Below are positions 24,101 to 39,100 of a stretch of DNA of 64,000 nucleotides, piece by piece. The DNA comes from Zhengitettix transpicula. Taxonomy: Eukaryota; Arthropoda; Insecta; Orthoptera; Tetrigidae. The notes beneath the pieces were generated by a model. The model was given only the letters and a program-made list of their open reading frames with translations. It ran no database searches and was not told where the DNA came from. How positions within the stretch are numbered: the first letter of the stretch is position 1; every line of letters starts with the position of its first letter. Both the position numbers and the translations under genes were made by a program. The stretch lies in NCBI GenBank assembly GCA_037074705.1, contig CM073591.1:64157397-64221396 (forward strand), read 5' to 3'.

Positions 24101-27100
24101 TGTTTTATTCTCTGAATAGCTTGGACCACTAAGTTTCGTAGATGTATGACGGTAAACGAAACTAATTTTGTCTAAAGGATTTCGGAACAAAAAAAATACT
24201 GTATTAATTTGTAGCAATATATTCATAATTATTCAAAGTTCGAAAACCAATTCAAACTGGTTGCGATTCTAAAAGTCAGCTATTTGGCTTAGGAATTTTC
24301 AAATTTGTGTTTACTTCATACTTCTTCCACTTGACCGGTTATGTTTCTTTTTACTATTTAAATATGTAAATTCTTAAGACAATTTTTAATCCGAATGTAT
24401 TTAATGAAACATTGGAATGATTTTCCCCAAAAACTTCAAATACAAAAACGAGTTTCTCTTTCAGCCAGTACGATTAGAAACACAGGGCGTCACGTTCAAA
24501 CCTCCCACATTTCAAAGGTCCAGGAAAAATAAACTAAAGTAGATATGATAATGAAATTGCACCATATGCTAGAGCATCTCAAAGATTTATTTAATAATTA
24601 TCAGTACTCTTCTACATGTGAAGCATTTGTAGCGCGAAGAATATGGAGTCTGTATTCAATTTCTGTTCTTCATAGCGGTACGCTGTCGGAATGGTTTGTC
24701 GTTCGGCATCACTACGTGTAATAAGTACACCAGAGACTTCGTCTGTATGCTTACAAAGTGCAAAATCAGCAACATCTGATGCCGCACGACAAACAATTTG
24801 CTACGGATATGCTCCAGCGTATTGTTACGAAGAACATGGCAAGAAATTGAATAGACTCGTGCCACAAATGCTTCATATGTAGAAGTGTACTGATAATTAT
24901 TAAATAAATTTTTTGAGATGCTCTAGCATATGGTGCAATTTCATTATCATATCTACTGTAGTATTTTTTCTCTGGGCGTTTGAAATGTAAGACGTTTTAA
25001 CGGGACACCCTGAATTTACGTTACGTTTTAACAACGGCGAGGGTTCTTGTTAACCTTCTACTCTCTCTGCTTTGAACTAATGTTCCGACAAGCCGAGGCA
25101 CCTCGGCCTATTTTGAGAAGTGTATGTTCAGAGGTCGCAGATCCTGGCATACGGTAAGAGTTGTTTGTGTTTTCATTGGAACAGTCGGCCAGCTGCCTCC
25201 TGAACTAGTTGAGGTAGGGAGAAAGGAATGCTGCGCCCCCTCAGCAGGTCAGATCGGTTGCATATGACGTCGGTCCTGTCTTTCCCATCTACCTGTCAGG
25301 AAATTATTTCTTAAGAAAATCAGGAAAGGCGAGCTTGTTGAAACCACATACGCGCTCTCACTCCTAAAGCTACATCTTCAAGAAGCATTGGTAATGTTTG
25401 TTGCAAAAATCTGAGGTTCCGAGTCACTGTTTAGGCGTGGCGGTAAGAAGAATGATGCAACTATAACATCTCTTACAATACCAGACACACATCCATGATC
25501 AACATAATTTTCGCTCTGGTGCAACGGGACTGACGACCGCAGATTGCAGTGGTGGCTGGAGGCGCGCTTTCCGAATTTAATTTCTCCATTTTATTTTCTC
25601 AAATTGCACAATAACGAAGCGTCTCCATCAAAAATACCAAGAGGGATTTTTTTTTTGTATTCACCCCACTTATATATATATAAACTTAAAAAGCAGCTGA
25701 ACAGATTTTCATATTTGTATTTCTACTTTCTCAAGGCATAACAATTTACATATATTGCCGAACATCAAGTCAAGAGTGGGGGTTTTAGAGTAAAGTAAAA
25801 CAAATTTTAATTGTTGCCTATCTAGGATAACTTCATGCCTTTGGATTAAGAGAATAATAAGACGTGAGAAACGCATAATTGCAAGTGGTGGAGGATACTC
25901 ATGAAACAAAATAAGTCGCAGTATATTTCATAGGTTCATATGAATGGCAGGATAATGTTTTACTTCCCCCCCCCCCAACTGTAATTAACCGTGATATTAG
26001 TAAAGAATATTTTTACTTGATTTGTTTAATGGAACACTTGACCACAGACATTATGGATAGATGTGCATAAATCTCTTTCATGACATGTGATAATTATATG
26101 GTTGCAATTCAGAGTGTCTTTTGTAAAAAAAACATCTCATTTTCAATGATTAATGTGGCCCTGCGACTTCGACAAATACCAATTTTAACAACACGTTGTT
26201 CCTAATACTTATCCATGCAGAGAAGTCTGATTTTGGCCTTTTTATATTCCCCAGGAGAATTTCAAAGACCATTTTTTGGCGACTCAAAAGCTAGATTTGT
26301 CGGTGTAGACGACTTCTTACTGACGTATTTGGCGCGACTGGCCAATGGCGATTCATTGAATACTCGATCTAAGCCCAACTATTCGAAAGCGATTACAGTT
26401 TGTATTTAGCGTGAGGTGATGTAACAGATTTTGAGGTGGAGTATGATTGCCGAAGCATTCTTACGCTCCGTTGTCAACGGTCATCAAACATAGCGACATC
26501 CAATTTCTCAGTGACAATATGATCCATTCTGAATTTCAAGAATGACTAATTAGGATTTTTAGAGCATTTCTTGGTGAAATCGCAGCGCAGGCGTTCCGAG
26601 TGGCGCGTATAGATGGCAGCCCTTCTCTAACCCACATGCGCAACGTCATCCTCTACTAAACATTAACATGGCTTTTTCTTGCTTTCCCTTAATTCACGCC
26701 ATGCATTTAGCTTGGGAAGGATTGAAGATGATGCCCGAGCATTACAACTCGGGTTTCTCAAATGCCAAAATATTAATTGACCATATATATTGTAATGATA
26801 AATGTAATGATTATTTTATTACTATAAAAATAAAACACATTCACTTATAAAACAAAAAACAAATTTATTAATGCAATTAATAAATCAAAAATAATAAGAA
26901 AAAGGTTTCGGCGTCAGGAGATATAGTCTGCAAAGATTAATAATTTATTACAATAAATTTACAGTAAATAATTATTTTGCGCAGGCATAATTTTATTTAT
27001 GAGCCCCTTTTTTGTCAGGGTAATGTGGGAGTTTTCTGCAGCTATCCAAAAAACAGAGGTTTCCCTGTGTGATTATGCACGAATGATGGCACTTTACATA

Positions 27101-30100
27101 CTGAATTTGGTGATTTTTACTCTGTACAACTCTCGTTGTCATACATCTGAAGACATTCCCGGAGCGGATCACTGGTCTCGAACACACAGCTAAGCAGCAA
27201 AAACCGTTCATGGAGGGTCACAGGGATGCCTTTTCCTCACCCTGTCGCGCTCCTCTCGCGATTCTACACAAATTCCAAATCCTCCACTTCTCTCGGGTCT
27301 GGAGCATGTAGCTGCCAAAAAAAGGGCAGTTCTGGCACATGTGTACATAGTCACCAGACGCCCTTTCAGTCTGCCTTAGTTCTTGTCAATTCGTTCCGAC
27401 GTGACCCTCTGAGGCCCGCGGACAAAGTGTGACCACGCGTTGCTTTCACTGCCGTAAGTTGATCATTAGAATATAAACAATTATTTAAATAAGACGGAAG
27501 TTCAATTAAACTGATTAAGTTCTTTTCATTAGTTTATGACTAATTTTATAATGGTTATCTATTATGTTCAAGATAATCAAGTTACAGTGTCTAAATATTT
27601 TTTTTTTGTAGAGTTCACCGTATGATATCTTCAGTTGATACATTGGTATTCACTTGAAATGTACATAATAATTACTAAACTTTTTATTTATCTTCCCTGG
27701 CATAAATTATTCAGTCCTTAGCCAAATATGGAATTTTTTTAACAAGAAATATATAATTTCCATGATACAACTGAATATTCGTTGTTGACCATGTACAAAT
27801 ACGATACAAGTTACTGCTGGAAACTACATTATAAACGTTCTCAACACGAAAATAATCCGTTGCGCCCATGGCATGTTCATGGCAAAGCTTAGAAGACCGT
27901 GCAGATAATAGTGTTTTGCCTTACTATCGTTAAAGCTACGTGCACTTAGTTTTATCACATCAGCACATTTCCTAGATATCTAAATTCAACTTGAATGGAA
28001 CTTGCCGTGAGTGATAGGCCCAACCTGCAAACTTCGTTGTATTCATTCAGTCAGGCGGCTTCACGTTTCTTTGACAGTCCATTAGGTTCATAACATATAT
28101 ATTCGATATTAGATTAGTTTTGAAGTCGGATGAAATTGACATGAAAATCATATTAAATCTATAACTGTTTTTAATTTAATGGCGTATGGACCCTGATTTT
28201 CCACGTTACATTCTGAAAAAGATATTTCACTACATAATTACCGATAATATTTTCCGATTTTGCCTGATAATCTGCAATTTGATATTGGAAACTGTACAAA
28301 CGATTACCAGTTATTTTAAAGTTTGAAGATGTTAGAGCAAAGGTTCAGGACATTTAACAGCAACAGTTTCGGTTGCTCATATGTAGCAGAAACATTTAAA
28401 ACGTTCTGTTGATATTGTTGGCGGATGAATAGAATCGTCAATCCAAGTGGTCTTTGACGAAATGAAAGGTTTAAGACGCAGTTAGTACACGAGGTATATG
28501 TCTAACAGTTTACGATAAAAACACCATTATAGATAAAAACAGTTAATTATGAAATATGTTGACTCTTGGATGTACTTTGAAATCAATCTAGACAGACTTT
28601 GGCATCAAATATGTAACGTATATATTTCTAAATATTTTAAATATTCGATTTAATAAAATTTAACACATTGTATTCATTTTACAAAACAGGAATTACTTTT
28701 AACATAAGCTAACATTAGACACATATCGAGGGATATTTAGGGCGTGCAACAGAGGTAACCTAATAGATTTATCAAACTATGACCGAAATCGAAATTATAT
28801 AATTTTCACAATTACCCCTCGTTGATCTCGCTTTCTGACAGCATGATTGGTGGTTACGTAGGCGGACTCTCGGCTCTCAACAAGAGGCGTCCTCGCTCGT
28901 GGTGCGGACTACAGACGCGGGGATGATAATACCACCTGCCTGGTGGTGTATATATATAATAATTAAAGGGTAATTAAGAGTTAATAATTATTAACTGTTG
29001 AACTGGAATTGTTACCGGCAAACATACACAAAGACACAATAATGGACGATAATAAAACAGGCAAGGTATTGTTTAGACATGGCGCGCGGAGTTGGTGAAG
29101 TAAACAGTCGGCGGTCAAAAACGACAGAGTGGGGTCGTGTTAGTCGAAACAATTTAAAACATTTTAAAAAGTAAAGTAAAACAGCAGTTAGCAATAAGAA
29201 ATGACATCATTTTGGTCGTAACCTAACAAAACGAGACATTTTAAAAAGTAAAGTTGGACGATATTCACGCAGAAAGATTTCTGAGCGTTACAAGTTTCGA
29301 CAAACAATCCTAAAGTTCTACGAGGAGAAATTTCGGTATTACAGCGAAATTGGAGTAATTGATGGTAAATGTCGTCTACAATGTGCCGCCAATGTTGAAA
29401 ATCAAAAGTGAAGTGTAAATTCAGTGTAAGAATGGCCTGTTTTATTATTTTTTAAATTGAGAGTGTGTGTCGATGAAAGGATCCAATTGGCCAGGTATCA
29501 AGGAAAAACTGTGAGTTGTAAATCATTTAAATAATTTTGTAAACATTAGAGTAAAGATAAAAAATTGTCAGATTTCGATTTCTTGGTAAAATTTGTAAAA
29601 TATTAATTTGTAATTTGAGTGTTTTGAAAAGGGAGTAAAATATTCTTTATTTAAAGGCCCAGAAAGGACCCTGAGAACAAGAGAAAATTAATTTGTTTGT
29701 GTGAAATAAATGTAAAAGTTTGGCGAGTAATTATTTTAAAATTTTGAATAATAATAAATTAATTGTTTGGTCAGTTTCAATAAATGTTCTTATTCATGCC
29801 CCTTCATTATATAATTTTCCATTATAATATTAATTTCATTTTAAATTGTTTTCATTCAGATTATTACATTTTTGGCTTGCCAACGTGTGGATAAATTTAA
29901 TATTGTTCCGTTTTAATTTGGTATCATCATTGATCATTACAATATATACTCTCCATTATTTAACAAAAATACTGTAGTCTCTTTGACATCTATCAGTTTG
30001 GGCAGTAGATATTTAAACATCACTACATGTATATAATTTTGGACCACAACAGACGAGTGTGCAATCGATTTGTGGTTCATGATGAAATGTGGAGTTCTAG

Positions 30101-33100
30101 GAACAATAAATGTTTATAATTTGGACAAATAGGTGTGTACGTGGTCGCGAGCGGAGATATCTTCTAAGCTGTTTACGTCACTTTGTTGCGCAAGGCGGCC
30201 TTCACGGAACCTTCTCACCTTCCCTCCGCAAAGTTAAGCTAATTGCTATTGCTCTGGAGATGCTAGCTGCGCCCAGCTAGTGCGACATTCACTATACATT
30301 TTTACATTTATTACGCTATTTAATCTGAATAATGTTATAGAATAAGATAAAAAGGAAGATAAATGTAGGCAACAAACGACGTAGCAATTAGATGAGACGT
30401 ACTAGTAGTTACAAATCGTACAAGAAAATCGAATACTAAGAAATAATCATTCATTTCAATAACTATGCGTTTAAAGAAAATGATCCAAATTAAAATTTCG
30501 GCAATAATTCGATTCGTCCGTTACAATTTCAATTACCGTATCGGTAATAGTCCTTGGTACAGAAGTTTATAAAAGCAAAATACAACTTCATAATTTCATA
30601 TAAATTATTATATTTAATAAAAAATTAAAATTCGCAACAGATAATAATAGTCATATACCTTTCTAAATAAAAATCATCGTAAATAACCTAATGTTTAAAG
30701 TAAATGGGAAATTGTCATTTTATATCCTGATAACTTGAACACGCAAGGAGGATTACCGAATACACTGATATATATATATATACGCACGAATATTTGTCCT
30801 CAAAACTGCAGACAAAAATTAAAGGCCTTAAAGCAATGATTTCCCAAAGTGGTCTATGTCGACCGCTATGGGTCGATTCCGAACTGCAAGGGATCCGTGT
30901 GAATGAAAACAAAAATTGGGGGTTCACGAGATGTAAACGAGAGTCCAGGAGACTAGATCCCAGCTAAGCAGGTCATGGCCGAAATTTGGCTTTCCTTAAA
31001 TGGAGTAATTCACATAACAGATATAGAATCAATGTAATGTCTTTTTATAGCTTCGTTTGACCGATTAGCAGGCTGTGCAAAAAAATACTAAATTTTTATA
31101 AATTAAAAATAATTTTTATCCGTTAAATGAGATTTAATTGTGTCATCCATCGACAACATTTAGTTGCCAATAATCTGAGTGGTAGATTGCATTTTGTTAT
31201 GAGCGATGGTTCGTTCCGCTCTGTAGGGATGCCAACATACTACCCCATATTCTATTACCGTTTTAACGGGAGAAGTGTATGTGCATGAATTGACCTGTCT
31301 TTACTTTTCTTCAGTATTCTCTACTTATCAAGTGAAAGAACCTCCAACCCCTTGTTGCTATGAGATTGTCTAGTTTATCCCAGAAAAAGTTATTATTCAA
31401 CGCTTCAAGATTTGCAAGTTTACCTATTCTATATTTGACGAGGATAACATTTCTCTATTTAGTAAAAATAATATCTTTACGTTAAGTTGGATTATATTTT
31501 AATTTTATTTATTTCTGCCCGTCTATATATTTTGTGTAAATCTGTTTATCAAGTGTTTATATCTTCTATACTTTCTATTTTTTGTAGATAATGTAGCCGG
31601 AGGCGAAGAATTTAATATTTAAATCTATTCCCGCCGTTAGATCGTTCATAAACGCTAGAAACATTAATGATTTTAAAAAGATGATGCAATTCTGCGTTGA
31701 TTAAACGGAAATTTTAATTTTTCATGTATTTTCCCGGTAAAGATGATTTTCCAACCGGACCAGTTTAAACTAACTTGAGTTCAACCACGACTTTCTAACT
31801 TTAGACATCTCCGTCTCCATATTAATGTGAAATATAGCCTATTTGTTCATCAATTTTAATAAAACGCTTATCTTTATAACTATCGACATCTACGTAGGTT
31901 GGTTACAGCATACGTGCTGCAAGTGGTGTCTTCATAAAAAATCGTGAGTATAAATGTTATGCAACCGGCGGAAACGATAGTGTCAAAATTTCCGACACCA
32001 TTAATGGATCCAACGAAACCAAACAAACGTAAATCTAGAAGAACCAACAAGAATTCTCCTGAATTGTGTTGATTAAGATTACTATCATATTGCGGATATT
32101 TATTAGAGTGAAATTTTATTATTCAGTGCCAGTTTATGTCGCACTGTTTTATTTTCTTCATTATACCTGTAATTCAAATTAATTACTCGTAGAAAATGAA
32201 TGACTAAGCAAATGAAGCTTCCCTAAATGGATGTTTTCCATGGTATAAAATATAAAGAAACATTATATGATGTTATCTTAATTTTCTTTCTCCATCTGCA
32301 GTGGAATAGCCATAATCGGTTCGTATCGAACCATTTTCGATATATCAGCAACTTAATTATTACTTTGGTAATTAATAGCAAATTTGATTTTGATTAGATA
32401 TGCAATTATTGGTAGTTTTCTGTAAGGTTTTTTTACAGTAACTTCGTCCATAGCCTGGTTGTAAATATATAAACGAATACAAAAAAAAACATTTTGGAAG
32501 AAAACTTTGAAAAAGATTGTATTATAAATATTTGGTAGCATTCTAATCCAGCGCAATGTTGAAGGTCGTCTTGCCTTTTGGCTTGACTAGTGGCCATAGC
32601 TAACTTGATTGAACCTTGTTCATCTGAGCATGAACTAAACGGAAAATTCCACTTCTTACGCACGTATCAGTCGTTAACCCGCTCAAGTTTCCATCCAAGC
32701 GAAAAATCTCGAGATGGAAGAATAGTTTGCTCCACCTCGTCTTAAAAATCCACAGAGCGTTTATGAGACTTAGTCAAGAGAAGCACCCAATTTGGACATT
32801 AAATCACTCATAGCTCATGTGCGTCTTCCAATATAACCTGGCTTAATTGAATCTACCCGCAGAAATACGTCATACAACGGGTGATTGACTTGGCCAAAAT
32901 TCCACATTAAAGACATTACCATTTAATGATTGCCATTCTTTAATTTATTGTAGCGGTTTGATTGTTGCTGGCGTTTCTCAATGATTTTCCTCAAAGAATC
33001 GGGGAAAGAAAAACAAATAGCAGAAATATTTTGTATTAATTTGTATAATATATGAATATTATAAAATGTAACGTTTATATGACTCATTTTAGGAAAGGGA

Positions 33101-36100
33101 CACAAGTATATCGATAACCATTCATTTAAATGCCAGCACACACACAGTAGTCTTATTTCGTATAAATATATTTCTTGGAAAGTCAATGATAGTATGTCAA
33201 TATATAATACTCAGATTTAGACCAGGGACATTGCATTTTATAGAAAACAAGTTTTCGACGGCAAGTGATGCCATCGTCGTCAGGTTTGTGTCACTCGGGA
33301 AAACCTTCGCTCTGTAGTATGTAAAGATTTTTGCGACAGTTATCAGATTGTCGACATATAAATACATGTATTACTACTTAAATTTAAAGAGGGAGAAATA
33401 GATATTACTCTAAAAAATAGTATTTTTAAATAAGGTCAAAACACGCAGCTAATTCGAGCAAATTGCTAAATTATCATCTTGCATCACGTATACGTGTTTC
33501 AGCTTTTATAGAACACGACAGTCGTTAGGAAACATCTCTGTCCGACACAGAGCACAGCACAAACGACTATTCGTAGTTCCAGTATTTATATGATAGAGAT
33601 ACCAGTCTATAAAGTTTAATTCACGTTTATTCAATTGTTCCGATTGTGGTAAACGTCTGTAAAATGAAAAATGTACAATACTTGTTCGAGCTGTTATTAA
33701 ATACTTAGTTAGAAAAGATTTTACCACGTCAGTTATACACGAGGAGCTAGATACGACATTACGCAAGCTTTCGGATATTGCAAAGATATTGGTAGATAGT
33801 GTCATGATCATTTACATGAACATTTGGGTAAGAAAAAGCTTTCTGTGCGAAGACTGCCGTATTTTAATTGTTGACCAGAAATTCACTCTAATGAATATTT
33901 ACCAGTTGATAAATGATTTTTTTTTGCGACGTTCCAATATTGTTGATTAAACTTGGATCAATTATTACGATAAGTCAATCGAAGAAGGTGGAAGTGTTCC
34001 TAAGAAGTCATGGTCACTGTGTGTTGTGGTGGTTCTCATCATGGACTTATTGCGCAGTGTTATTAAAGCAAACTGTCCAGACCGAACGTCCACAATTGTC
34101 TAAGAAAAAAGTTATTTTTCTACAAGTCATTTGTCTTCATTTGTTGTAGCTAACTCCACTCTACTTTCATTTGCATGTTTTCCGCTATATTGAAGTTTAT
34201 TTGCTGCTCTAGAATCTAAAGAAATCGCTTGAATGAAGAAGTCAAAGTGGAAACAAACGCATATTGGGTGGAGTTGGATAAAAACCATACTGAAGCTATA
34301 GAGAGTTTTTAAAAAAAAGGTAATAAGTGTTGAAAAAGCTAATTGCTTTGGAAAAAAATAAAGAAGATTGTAATAAATAGTTTTTTCCTCTGACACCAGT
34401 CTGAGCCACTTTGATATATTATTACCAGTGGAAATTAATCCAATAATGACGGTTGGAGTAATAAGGTATCAATGTGTGTCCAGGTCTAGGACAAACCACG
34501 AAGATATTTTTTAGGTTACAGAAATTGTACACTTTAAAACCATTAGAACATTAAAAAATAGGCTAGGATTAGACAAAACGAAACCGCCACAAGAAATTTT
34601 CATAGATGTCCATTACATACAGTTTGTCAATCAAAAAACATTCTAATATGAAATGATTAGAGAAAATATTGGACCGAATGCGACGATTTCTCGTTTTAAG
34701 CATAATAATAATCGTTAGGTACAATTTACTTTAATATAATGAGTATAAAAGATTTCAAATGTCAAAATAAAGGATTCGTGTACAGAAGACTACGTATGGC
34801 CCAGTAATAGTCACGGTGATGCGCGATCAAGTGAGATTCGATACGATAAATATTAGGGATGCTTTGAAAATTTTGTTTGCCGAGTTATGAAGAAAATATA
34901 AGTGAAATGGAGAATTAATTTTTCCCGAAGACTTTTTATATATTTGATTGTTTTTAGTGTACCCTGTCGAGCTTTACCCAGTGCGATTTCATAAACCATT
35001 CTGTGCATCTAAAATGAAACGGTCACCAAACGGAAAGTACAAGCTAAACATTTAATGACGCTTAAAATTTCATCGTCGGTAAACGGAGGCTGAAGAAAAC
35101 ATGCCGCTTGAAGATATCTAAGTAAAAATTTAGGGTAAAGCAGGAGAGGTGAGCTTTCTAAGCTCTTGGGGCGGAACATCCTTGCCTCCAAGGACGCGGG
35201 AACTCCGGGACCAATTGGATCCGACAGGCTAGGCCTTCCGGTGCGAATAAACTCAAATCACGTTCCAGTTTAACCATTGCCGAAGTTAAGCCAATAGAAG
35301 AAACGAATAGCGTTTTATGAACGCCCTTGGATAAACTTCAGACAACTTCCGTTATACGACACTACTTATATTTGGCAGGTGTTTTGAAGGCGATCTCATC
35401 AGGCCCACAATACGAGTAAAGCCCAATTTCAAGGCAAGTCCATCACACTTTCAAATCTAGATAGTCACAAACGCTATTTTGGCTGCTGAAATTTCGATTT
35501 GATACGAATGAAGACACGATTTTGGAGTAGGAAAACTGACCAGTTGCGCAGTTCCCACCAGGGCAGCAAATCACTCAAAGCTTCAATTGAACAGACGCCA
35601 TGCGACACCACATTCGTGTTTGAGTAACCCGTATTGATCATTCGTCTAACTGTGTTGGATCAGGTGCTGCAGACTACATATGCACTTAGGAATTAACTTG
35701 GTCCATCCCAGAACGTTGATTCGTCTAACCGTCGCTTATTAATAAAAACCATAAAGCAGCTCTCAGTTCATTCTTTATATTTAGAAATCAGAAGGGATTT
35801 GCGAATATTCGAAAATCAAGCCACAAACAATAGCGATTAAGCTTTTGTAATGGGTTTTATCAGTCAATAGCAGCGCGAGAAAATGAGAAAGGCGTCAAAG
35901 ACGGACCTAGAAAGTTTCAGAAAAAGTAGTAAAAATGAAATGTTCTGTAGTTTGAAACCATTGAATCGATATATAAGAATTGTTTCTTTACTTAAAGGAG
36001 AAACCGATGAAAAAGAAGATTTATTACTAATTGTGTGATAATATACAGAAGAGATCGTTCACATATCGGTAAAATTAAGATAATGATGAATTGCTTCCTG

Positions 36101-39100
36101 TAACACAAAGTCCTTAATAGTGAAAATAAGTTGAAGAATTACAAGAGTAACTTAAAAAATAATCGAAAGATGAATGATACATGTTTTGACATACATAGTG
36201 AATGTGAATAACATTATTATTTCCCAAAATTGTAAATCATATTCCCATAGGGAAATCTATATCATTTATGGTGCACCCTAATTACTTGACAGCCTTACAA
36301 TATTTGTTTTCTCTACCGTCCTACGTATTAAATTCTTACTAATCTCGACATAAAATAAAAATAGTTGCTTTGCTTACTAAAAAGGTTCCTGGAGCAAACT
36401 AACCGAGACAGTATTCGAAAATTACGCAGTATCAAATTCAACAAGGATATCAAATACTGACGTTACGTAGTTGTAAATTTGCAAACGCACGTTAAATTTA
36501 CGCACATCATTTTAGTGGTCATTGTAATATAATCAACATATCATTAAGGTTGCAATGTCTTACTGTTTTTGTAGAGGAGTTAAAAATCAACAAAAGCCTG
36601 GTAATGGGCGTGCTACTCCTCATTACACGAATTCTGTAATGTCATGGAAACGTTCACAAGGTCGTAGGGTTTGTAGACCAATCATAGTACTACAGTGCCT
36701 GGCCTTCGTGAAATTATGTCGAAAAATAGAATAACAACGCCGTAACTCCTCGTAGAGGAAATGGCAAAATGTCGTGTACATCAATCAGAAACTCGTCATC
36801 TGCAGGAAGGGTACTTGTAAATCGGTCTTAGTAACCAACTGTCAACATAATGTTCAGTATCAGGAATTTCCATTACAGTTAACATTCACTAAACATTTTT
36901 TAGAGTGACTGGCTGCACGAGGTAAATCCATGTGGTTGGCAACTCCCCCTTAATAGAATCGGAAGAGACTTGAATTGGGAGTAGCAAGGTATCCATGGGT
37001 TAGCTACAGTTTAAGGATCCTACGCGGCATTCTTCTAAAAGTTATACAAGACAAACCGTAGAAAACCTGCATCAGGTAAGTCGGGCACTGGTACTGTACT
37101 TGTCCAATGGCGAAGGGGGGGGGGGGGTTTACTGCGGGAATTCAGCATTCCATTTTTCGACCAGTTTAGGAGGCAGCTGGCCGACTGTGCTAATAGGAAC
37201 AGATAACCAATATTAGCGTATGCAATCCCGGAACATAATAACAGGCTGAGGGGTCTCGGCTTATGGTAACTAGTTTAAAAGCAGAGAAAGAAGAAGGCAT
37301 CCCCAGAGGTAGCCATCTCCGTCTCTCCAGAAAGGTTCCACATGCGAGAGTTGAGATCAGTTCCCACAGACTTTGACTTCCAAAGTACTATATTTTTTTA
37401 GTTCATTCACACTAATATCAATGAGTGTAATATTAATTCCAGGGCTAATAAATGCAACTTACAGGAATTAACCTATGCTCATATACTGACATATTTGTTA
37501 AGTTCTATCCTAATAATACTAAACCATATCCAAACAAGCGAAACAGTGGATGTGTGTCTTAATGAGTATTTATAAGCGAGAAGTTACGAAGTGTACCCAT
37601 GTACACAGTGTATTGTGTTGGGTTTGAAGGACGTTGGAGGATTTGAATGCATCGCAAAGGTCTCGCATCGAGGTCAGAAGAGAAGAGTTAGCTAAGCATT
37701 AAATTCCACCAGGCGAGCGTCATCAGCCCGAAAATTAGGATACTGATATTCCTGACAACCTATGAGAAAGAAACTCAAATCGTTCGGTCACAATTTTTTT
37801 TTCAAAAATTAACGTTCATACAAAGTGCATTAATTCCATTAAAAGTAGTTCGTTAAATTACTGAAGGTAGTACCTACCCGTCGTATTAATTATTTGCTTT
37901 GCTTTCATTTATGTCCAGGACAGAGTTATTTAGGAATATATTAGTACAGATTACTTTAGTAAATTCACAAGAATCTTTGTGTCAGAACCATTGTGTGGGT
38001 TTCGATACTTGTTCCTCGTTCTTCCGATGATAGGATTTATTTTTTCTGGAATCGCAGCATTACCGAATCCAGGCTTCGACTGTTCCAATGAGAACTTTCG
38101 CGTTATGTCCAAGTAAACTTGCACGTTTCGGCTTATATCAAAATCAAAGCTTTCTCAGACTTCCTGTGGTCTTCCTCTCACCGACAAGTGCTTCAATTGT
38201 AACCTTACGTATGACAATTATAAGCGGACGCGGACACCGCCGATTCCTTGTTGTGCACCTGCGTTACCCTCCAACTTGACATTGGTGTGCGGCTGTTTGC
38301 GCGTGAGTGGGGAACTGTTAGCAGCCAGTGAGTCAGAGCTTCCCCCACCAGTTCAGTTCTGCTCAGCTAACCTGGGGGATCACAAGCAGTCAGTCCGTTC
38401 TGCGACCTCTGCAGGTAGGATGTTTTCAACCATAGTGTTAGATTAACGTCGTCAAGCACATGTCGTACCTTCGACTACAAAAGTCGTGAACCAGTTTTGG
38501 CATTGTTACTTATGCAATGAAATAGAAAGAAGTCGTGGGATCTGGAAAGTTTCAAATAACTTTTCGAACACTAATTTCAAGTAGAGTACCAAGTGATGCA
38601 GTATGTGTCGATATTTGTAGTCGTGGGCCTACATAGTTCAGACCAAGTGTTTGTTGTCTCCAAGTTCGAATATAAATGTATCTTCTGTGGTTTCTCAGTA
38701 TCTTATTGAATGACGTAGACCACGGAATATCAGAAGAAAAAATATTTTCAAGTGGTATAGGCTTATTTAAATTCTGAATAGTCGTATCTAAAGATAAAAT
38801 AAACCTAATTGTATTCTACATCAGATTGTGAATTTGATGTCGCCAAGCTTTTCCGATTTTACGCAATTTATTCCAGAATATGATAGAGACTGAAATTTTT
38901 AGTATGTATGGCACTAAGTAATAGATTCATAAAATTAAATCACAATGGTAATGGTTACAAATAAATCTAATCGATAGTTTATTATTCCGAGCTAAGTTTG
39001 CAGAAGTAAATAGATATGGGAACGTTAAATGATAGGAATCTTTGTAACATTGGGAATTGTCATATTTGCAAAGAACTACGGGATAAATTTGACGGCCAAA

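Noticed and set aside
38070..38103. Fifth copy of repeat family A
   Set aside because: Only a CGACTGTTCCAATGAGAAC-like phrase matches; too short to call.
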